A stretch of DNA of 64,000 bases from Trichosphaerium sp. ATCC 40318 (Eukaryota > Discosea > Flabellinia > Trichosidae). A program made the position numbers and the translations under genes. Positions 48,930 to 57,107 of the stretch are shown one piece after another (position 1 is the first letter of the stretch; each line of letters starts with the position of its first letter). The stretch is taken from contig JALMLS010000081.1 of the NCBI GenBank assembly GCA_038496445.1, positions 124,001 to 188,000 of the forward strand, read 5' to 3'. The notes under the pieces are model-generated. The model was not told the origin of the DNA, made no database searches, and worked only from the letters and a program-made list of their open reading frames with translations.

Positions 48930-49413
48930 TCATTTTTTTCTCACTGTTTCTTGTAGATAGCCATGCCGGTTGGTAGGTATTCGTAGTGTACGATGGTTGC
49001 GTCTTTGGAGCGGATGGGGTATTATGCCCGTAAAAATCGAAAAACTCTGTAATTAGTTATTTTATAGCACTTCATGGGTGTTTAATCAATATCGCGTACT
49101 TCCTAGGCGTGTATTTCCAGGAGTAACTTTTTTCTTGCGGCCGCGCGGTGAATCTACTATAAAGCCCGTGTCTCCGTAGCTATTTGACTTTTTAGCGTAA
49201 TTGACGATCATAGAACGCACTCAAGCTCTTCCTCAGAAACATCGTCTTCTTCAGGTTCTAATTCGTCGTCTTCATCAATTTCAAAATCGGACTCCCTCGC
49301 CTCGTCTTCCTGAATGCAGTAAGAAGCGATTATTCGCAGAACTGCTGTAAACTGCTTTGGTGTGCCTCAATAAAGTCAGGATCTTCAAAAACGTCATCTT
49401 CCTCGCTTTGCAT
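48930..49413 (-). CDS. Small acidic protein, about four exons
   Basis: I do not recognise it. ATG 49413 opens an extremely acidic N-terminus (MQSEEDDVFEDPDF, then DEARESDFEIDEDDELEPEE). A 41-base intron (GTGCGT...AAATAG) leads to YGDTGFIVDSPRGRKKKVTP. A GTACGC intron leads to KFFDFYGHNTPSAPKTQ and a C-terminus ending TRNSEKK (stop 48930-48932). The first intron appears to use a GC donor (GAG|GCACAC). An acidic N-terminus with an SPRGRKKK patch suits a nuclear histone- or chromatin-binding protein, but that is inference. It lies 85 bp from DBR1, divergent. Confidence 0.5.
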
Positions 49414-49498
49414 CGTTGTTGTAAGTAGACAGAATAATATAGCGCCAAATTGCCGCGCTTAAATAAAATTAGCCTAAGCTTATGCTACGGAATCTGCA
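49414..49498. promoter_or_regulatory. 85-bp divergent promoter region
   Basis: Only 85 bases separate the start codons of the acidic-protein gene (-) and DBR1 (+). Both 5' UTRs and core promoters must lie here or overlap the coding sequence. No TATA box is evident beyond AAATAAAAT. Confidence 0.5.
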
Positions 49499-51345
49499 AT
49501 GGAGGCAGTGACGGAAGAACAACCTGTACAACAGACCCCAGTTACACAAGAGAATGAAACAGCTGATAATGACACCAAAGTACAAGTTTTTACAGATGAA
49601 GTGTCTAAAGTTACTGTACGAAGCCTTTACGTAGTTTTGGACTAATAAATGTGCAGATAGCTGTTGAAGGTTGCTGTCATGGAGAACTAGACGCTATTTA
49701 CAATACAGGTATGCCACGGCGCATTTTCGTACGTACTAAACCAGCGCTGTGAAGGAAATTGAAGAAAAACATGACAAAAATATTGATTTAGTTCTACTAT
49801 GCGGGGATGTACAGGTACTACGATTATATACGTTCACACCAATCCTCCACTCTAACAAAAATCGAGGCTGCGAGAAATCAGGCAGACATGGCTTCGATGG
49901 CAATGCCTCCAACCTACCGAACTCTAGGAGACTTTCACCAATACTACAAGTAAGTACAAGCATACCACTCCTTTTTTTTCGTTAACAGCTTTCAAAGTGG
50001 CGAAAAAAAAGCTCCATACCTCACAATAATTATTGGTGGCAATCACGAAGCAGCTTTGTACTTTTGGGAGATGTACGCATGTCTACAAGTGTTACAAAAA
50101 GAAATTTTTCAATGAACCTTCCTTCAACGTTCTCTTCGTATTCACTCTTTTAAGGCCCTTTGGAGGATGGATTGCACCGAATATTTATTACCTAGGATTC
50201 GCTGGTGTAGTAAACTACGGTGGATTACGTATTATGGGGCTATCTGGGATCTTCAAACATTACAACTACTTTAAAGGTAATATCTCTTTTTTTTGGTGTA
50301 CTAGCTGCTTGCTTTCAAGTCTCTCATGTCTATTTGACACAATAAGACCTTATATTATGTATTCAGGTCATTGGGAAGCTCCTCCTTTCACAGATAATCA
50401 TTTGGTAAAGAAGAAATCGTATTACCATATTAAAGAATACCAAATATGGAGAATGTCTCTTCTCACTGGAAATTTCGATGTTGCCCTCTCCCATGACTGG
50501 CCTACAGGTGTTTATAATCATGGTGATAAACAAACACTTCTTCGTATGAAACCATACTTTCGTCAGGAGGTAGGTGGTGTCTCTTATTTTTGATTTCAAA
50601 AAAAAAACCACTAACTTTTTTGGATCAAAGGTTTATTCAAATAGACTTGGTAATCCACATGGCAAATACCTTTTAGACAAATTACAACCAAAGTATTGGT
50701 TTTCTGCTCATTTACATGTTAAATTCGCTGCTGTTTGTCCACATACGCATAACAACAAAGAAACAAAGTTTCTTGCTCTTGATAAGTGCTTGCCTGGTAA
50801 ACATTTCTTACAGGTAAAACACGCACTTTTCTATTTTTTTTTTTTTATTGCTGTTGTTGACGTTTTTTTGAGGTTGTTGATGTTGATTGCTCATCTGAAG
50901 GAGAAAAAAAATTAACATATGATCCAGAGTGGCTTGCTATTACTAAAATGACGTGGCGGTTCTGGCCATCAAATCATTGGCAGCTGACTGATGAGATGTA
51001 AAATCTTTTTCTTTTTTTTACCTTTTCTAAATTTCAATATTGTAGGAAGGCTATACTTACTGTTGATGATGAGACACTGTCTTGGGTTAAAAAGGAATTT
51101 AACGGAAATTATGAAATTCCTCTTAATTTTGAAAAGACTGCAAGTTTGGACTCAGAAGAGGTTAAATTGGCGCCAATCACTGACTTTACACAAAATCCTC
51201 AAACAATGGCGTTAATGAAGGTAACAAAATTTTTTTACTTTTGACCTTCTTCTCATTCATAGAAACTAACTGTATTTTCAAGCGGCTTGGTATATTTCCT
51301 ACACCAATAGAACCTGAGGCTAACCCTGAGGAGATTGAATTATGA
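49499..51345 (+). CDS. DBR1: RNA lariat debranching enzyme
   Basis: It hydrolyses the 2'-5' bond of excised intron lariats in the nucleus. Metallophosphoesterase motifs are in order: [107 protein letters not shown] and [18 protein letters not shown]. The latter include the metal-binding Asp/Asn/His residues. It has about nine introns. Relative to human DBR1, an extra segment of about 40 residues rich in Glu, Gln and Thr precedes the catalytic domain. The C-terminus is short (ends EEIEL, stop 51343-51345), without the long tail of animal DBR1. Orthology is clear. Confidence 0.95.
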
Positions 51346-51614
51346 TGTACAACCTCTTTTGTAATAAATCAATTGTTTAACCTTCTAATTGTTGCTCACC
51401 AATTCAAAAATGAATTAAAAAAAGTGACTACGACTCCAGCTGGTGGTTCAATGCTAGGATAATCACTGTGTATGAGAACTGTTTTTCTCCGCTTTTCCCG
51501 CTACCAAGACAGGTGGAACTCACGGAGAGGCTGTAAAACAATGTACTTTGTACGTCACGCGATCGATAGGAGTTATCAAAACGTTTATTTAGTGAGTGTG
51601 GTGTCGTGTGTACG

Positions 51615-51680
51615 AGAATAATTCTATTTCATGGCGCAAGGCTTCGAAAGAGTTTTCCAAGCGCCTATCATATTTATTCT
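51615..51680 (-). ncRNA. SECIS element of the selenoprotein W mRNA
   Basis: It lies in the minus-strand 3' UTR, about 100 bases after the stop. Read on the minus strand, helix I pairs AGAATAA with TTATTCT. The quartet follows as ATGA on the 5' side with TGAA on the 3' side. Helix II pairs GGCGC with GCGCC and GG with CC around a TT/TT mismatch. An apical loop starting AAAA comes 11 bases after ATGA and may close a small CTT/AAG stem. The spacing and unpaired adenines match eukaryotic SECIS elements, which recruit SBP2 and the Sec elongation factor. Confidence 0.85.
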
Positions 51681-51783
51681 ACGCAAACAAGAGTATTCAC
51701 TCGTTGTTTTGATTGTCCAGAAGCCATCTATTGAAAATTCGCTTTAATAGCGTTGATGACCTACCATTTGTTATTTTCTACGC

Positions 51784-52220
51784 TCAAGAACCATGATAGC
51801 GTGCCTGTGCATGGTTTGAAATGTGATGGCCTGTAGATAACTTAGAATAGTAAAGAGTTCCTTTGTGATCTGTTACTTCGAACGAACCACCCCTGGGAGT
51901 ACTGTTAACCCAATCAAAACGGACAATAAAGCTAAAATAGTATTCCAGTTACCTATTTTTCCTTCCCAAAATCGTAGCATCGTTTCCTAGAACGTTGAGG
52001 TTTGGAATTGCAGCTCTAAGCTTTTCTGCAAAAGCTGTAAAAAAAAATCTCGTTAATACGCATGTATTGACCTCTAAACGCTATTTCATACCTAGGTACT
52101 GCTTTTTGTAACCTCACATGGTACTAAAACGCGATTGTAAGTATAAACGGCTACACGGAGGTATATTATGGTTTACCAGTATTCTACGTGTATAAATCTT
52201 GCTGCTGCTCTTGCTGCCAT
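51784..52220 (-). CDS. SELENOW: Selenoprotein W (in-frame TGA = Sec)
   Basis: Four exons on the minus strand: 52177-52220, 52092-52123, about 51940-52030, and a last one ending at TGA 51784-51786. The protein (about 90 residues) starts MAARAAARFIHVEYC, then reads T-M-Sec-G-YKKQYLAFAEKL. The Sec codon TGA is at 52114-52116, giving the CxxU redox motif in the same YCxxUGYKxxYL context as animal SelW. The rest has AAIPNLNVLGNDATILG and STPRGGSFEVTDHKGTLYYS, the Rdx-family GxFEV strand. A SECIS lies downstream, which confirms recoding. Rdx proteins have a thioredoxin-like fold and act in redox control. The intron before STPRGG is about 51 nt. The gene is easily missed because of the TGA and short exons. 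Confidence 0.88.
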
Positions 52221-52360
52221 TCTCAATTAGTGATTAAATAATGCTGTCTGGTCGCTAATTTATAGTTACGAATACTTCTGTTGACTTTCCACGGAAGCAC
52301 CTTTTTTGGAATACCCTTCCTAGGAAATGTTGCGCTATTCACGTAAAGTTGCTATTTGAA

Positions 52361-52594
52361 TCACAAGGCATTACTTTGAGTAGAGTCTTTATTGTACATG
52401 AGCTTGTAGTCAATAACGCCTTGATATTCTAAAAGTGTTTGTACTCCAGATCCAGATATGTGTAATGTCAAACTATCATTATTGCTAAGCGTAATGTATC
52501 CACCCGCCATTAAACCTGACTCCACAATGTAGATACCATCCAGTTGTTTGAGTATGAGCTCTGGAGATTGAATAAACCATCCCATTTCATCCAT
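52361..52594 (-). CDS. Hypothetical 77-residue protein
   Basis: A single open frame from ATG 52594 (MDEMGWFIQSPELILKQLDG) to TGA at 52361. It contains GLMAGGYITLSNNDSLTLHI and a mixed hydrophilic end. No family is recognised. Residue composition looks coding, but it could be one exon of a longer gene. It sits upstream of selenoprotein W on the same strand, 140 bp away. Confidence 0.4.
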   Translation of the reverse strand: MDEMGWFIQSPELILKQLDGIYIVESGLMAGGYITLSNNDSLTLHISGSGVQTLLEYQGVIDYKLMYNKDSTQSNAL

Positions 52595-52765
52595 GCTGGT
52601 TGTGTCTTGTATTCTAAGTCAGTCGACTTCTACTTAACGATTCGGCGTCTGTACGCTTCCTGCGTGCGTAGGAGATCCAAGTTCGGCTATTTGCAGTACA
52701 GAAGTGATGAGCGAAGCAAAGAAGCCGAAAACTGGGCGAGTTTTATTTGTTAACAGGCACCTCAA

Positions 52766-53905
52766 ATGACAAGGACACTATTCGGGTTTGCCAAACGGAA
52801 AATTGTTAATGTCACGACAAGAAGGTACGAGGTACGAGTTATAAGTTAAGTCTACTTTATTAGTCTAAGTACAAGTGTATTATTGTGACAACATAGTATC
52901 CAAAAAGGTGCTACGTTTTTTTCAACGAAACAGTGACGGAAAGAAACGGTCCTAATTTCGGTCTTCCGTGGGGCGTCTACAGGAGTCTTTTGTAGTTAGA
53001 TGAACACTTTTTATGAGCAACTGTATGAGTAAGCAAGACTGGTTTGGAGGGAAGACAAACGTATCAGTGGCTCTAACGCAACACACGAGTAAGTGTTTAT
53101 ATCTTAGAACATACATTTAACAAGTGGTATTTATGAAGGAAAAATGGATCCTCAAAGTCAGTTTTCTCAATAAATTCAGTTTTTAGGATCAGAAAAAGTT
53201 TATCCTTTTTTCAAGGGCTTGCCATCAGTTATCTGTGCTTGGCAGTATCTGGTAATCTAAGGATTGTGAGGTTGGTCAAAGTTCCTCAAACGCCTGGAAT
53301 TCGTGAGAATTTACAGCCATATGACAGTTATTTTGACACTTTCTTTTGTACACATGATAAAACGACAGAACCGGTACAACATACTGAAAGTTGCTGGCCG
53401 TCTTTACTTAAATGTGTACCACGTGGCTTAATGTCGGTAAGAATTGTGATTTAGCCAGTGGCGGAATTCGTTAAGTCATTTTAACAAAATGCTCACTTAA
53501 TCAGTTTTGATGAGGTTTAACCGCAATTACCGGGAACGAGAATGCTCGGAAACGGTAGAAACAACGCGTTTATTGCGATTAAGCACATGTTTGCCTTTTT
53601 TACCGTGTCACTATTTTATTGACACGCAATTACAGCTTGAAAAGCGTTTATTATGTGGTTTGTTACGTAAAAGAAGCTTTCAAACGCTTGTTATCAACGA
53701 CACGAAAAAATAGCAAAATTTTCTCGTCGCACAGTGCCGATCCCTGAAGGAGCGGTCCTCATTGGCGAAATAAACGTATCTGGTGAGGGTTTGGAGCTCA
53801 AAAGCGCGTGGGCACAACTTTTTTTCCAGCGCGAGATACAAAGCATATCTGCGACAAAAGCGCACTTCATAGACCCCGTATCACCAGCGCCCACAAAATT
53901 ATGAA
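52766..53905 (+). CDS. Unassigned multi-exon coding region
   Basis: Pieces keep open frame at plausible splice sites. ATG 52766 gives MTRTLFGFAKRKIVNVTTRR, then an intron GTACGAG...CATAG (52832-52896), then EYPKRCYVFFNETVTERNGP and PWGVYRSLL. A later exon near 53190 gives KVYPFFKGLPSVICAWQYL. One at 53344-53441 gives YDSYFDTFFCTHDKTTEPVQ. A last open stretch gives RTVPIPEGAVLIGEINVSGE, ending SPAPTKL near 53905. I do not recognise a family and cannot prove the pieces belong together. A minus-strand frame at 53694-54074 is the alternative for the last part. Confidence 0.3.
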
Positions 53906-54282
53906 GACTCGGCGTTGCTAGCGGGTAGTCAAAGGGCGTAATCTGCAAAATTCCGCTTGCGGAGAAATAATATAACCTCACCCTAATTGTGATTAAGTGT
54001 TTAATATTGTAACGGACAGTTGTGAAGTATTTGCTAACTAATTTATTATCTTCTATACAAGACTTAGACGTCATCCAAACGTCATATAATCGCTAGATAG
54101 CGATATAATCACGGAGTCTCTCTGAGCACGTGAATACTCTGATAATTCAATGAATCCAATCCTCGAGACTTCTCGTCTAACATATCGTTACAAATATCAC
54201 CCAGCTAAACGCATTTAATCCCCTTCAAGTTCTCCTTTTACTTTATAACATTTGCTCAACGAAAACTAACTGTGATCATACA

Positions 54283-55305
54283 ATGGAAAAGAAAAAACAA
54301 AAACAAACCCAGTTCAACCAAGTATTCGACCTTGTTTCGCTACCAATTGAGTTAATAGTCCATATTCTCAAACAAGGGACATATACACTTCGTACAGCCC
54401 AAACGTGCATTCTTTTACGAGATATAGTTCACAACCATGTTGGGTATGGTCATATCCATATTAAAAACACAAATGAAGTTCAGATGCTTTCTGGTAGCCC
54501 ATTACTCCACAATACGACTATTGATTTTTTTCGAGAAAAGCCAACAAACGACATTATTGCAGCATTGGCAGGTGTACACACTATCTCCTTGTATGATTGT
54601 CAATCAATAACAGACAATGGCATTGTGGCATTGGCAGGTGTACACACTATCTCCTTGTATGGTTGTCAATCAATAACAGACAATGGCATTGCGGCATTGG
54701 CAGGTGTACACACTATCTCCTTGTATGGTTGTCAATCAATAACAGACAATGGCATTGTGGCATTGGCAGGTGTACATGAGATTGATTTAGCACATACAAA
54801 AGTAACAGATGAAGGCATTGCGGCATTGGCAGGTGTACACACTATCTCCTTGTATGGTTGTCAATCAATAACAGACAATGGCATTGCGGCATTGGCAGGT
54901 GTATATGAGATTGATTTATCACATACAAATGTAACAGATGAAGGCTTGAAGGCATTGGCAGGTGTACATAAGATTGATTTAGCAGGTACAAATGTAACAG
55001 ATTCAGGTATTGCAGCATTGGCAGGTGTACATGTGATTAATTTAGCACATACAAATGTAACAGATGAAGGCTTGAAGGCATTGGCAGGTGTACACACTAT
55101 CTACTTGTATGGTTGTCAATCAATAACAGACAATGGCATTGCGGCATTGGCAGGTGTACATAAGATTAATTAATCACATACAAATGTAACAGATGAAGGT
55201 TTGAAGGCATTGGCAGGTGTACACACTATCTCCTTGCATGGTTGTAAATCAATAACAGACAATGGCATTGCAGCATTGGCAGGTGTACATGATATTGAGT
55301 TTTAA
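54283..55305 (+). CDS. Intronless F-box-like/LRR protein with in-frame stop
   Basis: ATG 54283 opens MEKKKQKQTQFNQVFDLVSL then LPIELIVHILKQG with CILLRDIV, resembling an F-box. From about 54560 come tandem leucine-rich repeats of two kinds. A 24-residue unit reads ALAGVHTISLYGCQSITDNG, and a shorter unit contains EIDLAHTNVTDEGLKALAG. A TAA at 55171-55173 ends the frame after 296 codons (HKIN). The same frame then stays open with two more perfect repeats to TAA 55303-55305. Other copies of the unit have TTA (Leu) there, so it looks like a recent nonsense change. The protein may be a substrate adaptor of an SCF ligase. Repeats are nearly identical at DNA level. Confidence 0.7.
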
Positions 55306-55775
55306 TCTCCCTCATCACAAAAACAATCTTCACCCTAACACTTTTTCACTAAACGCTATTTTGTAGCCTTAAAACGTACAGAAACGCAGTGTAGTCATTG
55401 TAAGTAATAAAATTAGCGTTTAAGTTACTTGTGTAATCTGTATTTTTAAGAAAGCAACACATTAAACATAAGTTCTGGATGAAGCAGATGTTGCTTAGCT
55501 TCGGAAGATACCTCTATTTCTTTGAAGGTAAAAGGAACAGGCTCAGTAATGTCCCATGCACAAGTCTTCTTGTAAACAAACCCTTTCTTATTGCCATACT
55601 ATTAGGCCGTTTGTGCTAATTTGAAGATGACTCGATGCATCATTCATAGAGAAACGTTGCGCTTATGTGTCAAACGTTTGTTGATGTGTAATGCTGTCAC
55701 ACAACCAAAACAAGCCTATCACAACTTACTTAAGCGAATTCATCTATCCTTATATTTAAGGGCTGAGTAAGAGAT
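55306..55775. other. Intergenic, no gene recognised
   Basis: AT-rich sequence between the LRR gene and the end of the Rho GTPase gene. No convincing exon or RNA. Confidence 0.45.
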
Positions 55776-56952
55776 TTACATTAACAAACATTTGTTTTTC
55801 TGTTGCTTATGTACTCCAAAATGTATACCGGTGTGTTGTAGAGCAACCAAGAGTGCCTCCAAAAATACTACAAAAAAAAGAGTTTCAACATGTGAAAGTT
55901 TTAGCACATGGTGCTATTTGCATAAACATACCGTCTCCAACACCTCTACCCTCCTTAGAACTCACTTCAATGTAACTATAAGCCTATTTTCACATGAGAT
56001 ACAAGTTGTTGATTGGGACTAAAACACAATATGAGTTCCATGTACTTGTATTTCCCTTGCCAATTGGTAACCTTGTTCAGTCACGATTATCCTATCTTTT
56101 GAAGTTGTTTGTCTTAAATCTGATTTTGTTCCAACTAGTATAACAGGTATATTTGAAATATTGTGGTCCTTCTCGTATTCCAACTTCTCCATGAGCCACT
56201 AAAATAGTGTTTCTCAGTAAAATACACTTGTTTTTCGGTAGGTACTTTTGTTTTTATGTTTCTAAAACTTTGTGGGTTGACAAGGCTGAAGCACAATAAA
56301 AACAAATTCTAAAAGACACGCAACAGTTAGTAATATATGTGCATTGAAACCTGTATGGAGTACTGAATTGTTGTAGGAGTAAAAAACTCGAACATTTGCA
56401 TACTCACTGTTTCCTTCAGTATCAGTCACCTCTGTACAGACTGTCATCAAGTTGAACGTGGTTGCTGTGTATTTTCTTTTATAAAGGAATTCAATTGATA
56501 CCTATTTCTATTGGTGCACCAAAGTGAACAGTGAATGAACTACAACAGTGAGCATAGAACTTAATTTTTTCAGAAAATGATGTTTCGGAACACGTGATTT
56601 ATTACAAAAACAAACAAGTTATTTGGTTAGTGCGTACTATGAATCAGCAACATTGGGAGCAAAATCTAGAGGAAACGTTCCAGCTAAAAAGCACAAAACT
56701 AAGCGATTGCAAAGATTCCAAAAACTCAATTTTGCACTTTTGTCTTTGGCTACACTAAGCCCACAATATGGTTTTATTAATGGATCTGCATTACTCACTT
56801 GCGTATGTTATGACCAGAGATGTTTTACCTTCAAACCGAGTTATTTAAACACCCAATACTCCAAAACAGATTCAAAAATTCCCGTTAGTGATACCTACAC
56901 CGGCGTCACCAGTAACAACCATTTTTATGCGTTTTGTTGCTTTATTCGCCAT
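55776..56952 (-). CDS. Rho-family GTPase with atypical catalytic residues
   Basis: ATG 56952 and eight or so exons give a protein of about 200 residues. The P-loop is TGDAGVGKTSLV, followed by FPLDFAPNVADSY (switch I), IEVTDTEGNSEY (switch II), LFLLCFSLVNPQSFRNIKTK, VILVGTKSDLR (base recognition), YIEVSSKEGRGVGD, and a C-terminal Lys-rich CLLM CaaX box for prenylation. The FSLVxPxSF and TKxDLR words place it in Rho/Rac. Against Rac1 it has Ala at Gly12, Asn at Thr35 and Asn at Gln61, predicting poor GTP hydrolysis and altered effector/GAP contact. Exon joins were chosen to keep the Rho alignment, and one uses the GTACTC donor after YSYNNS. Stop 55776-55778. Confidence 0.82.
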
Positions 56953-57107
56953 GTGATAGTAGTTGTTTGTAAAAAATTGACTGAACTGAATGCCCTTGAC
57001 TTCCCCTTTTAAGTTGGTTGATGTAAAATGAAATATTACTACATTATTTTTAAAGGGGTGCTCTTTAATAGTAGAGCACGTGCTCTAGGAGACTCTTTTT
57101 TTTTTTG

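Noticed and set aside
51784-52220. Selenoprotein H instead of W
   Set aside because: The GSFEV strand fits both, but the CxxU context (YCxxUGYKxxYL) and length fit SelW.
54861-55097. Minus-strand frame opposite the LRR array
   Set aside because: Shadow of the plus-strand repeats; CTPANA periodicity mirrors the LRR codons.
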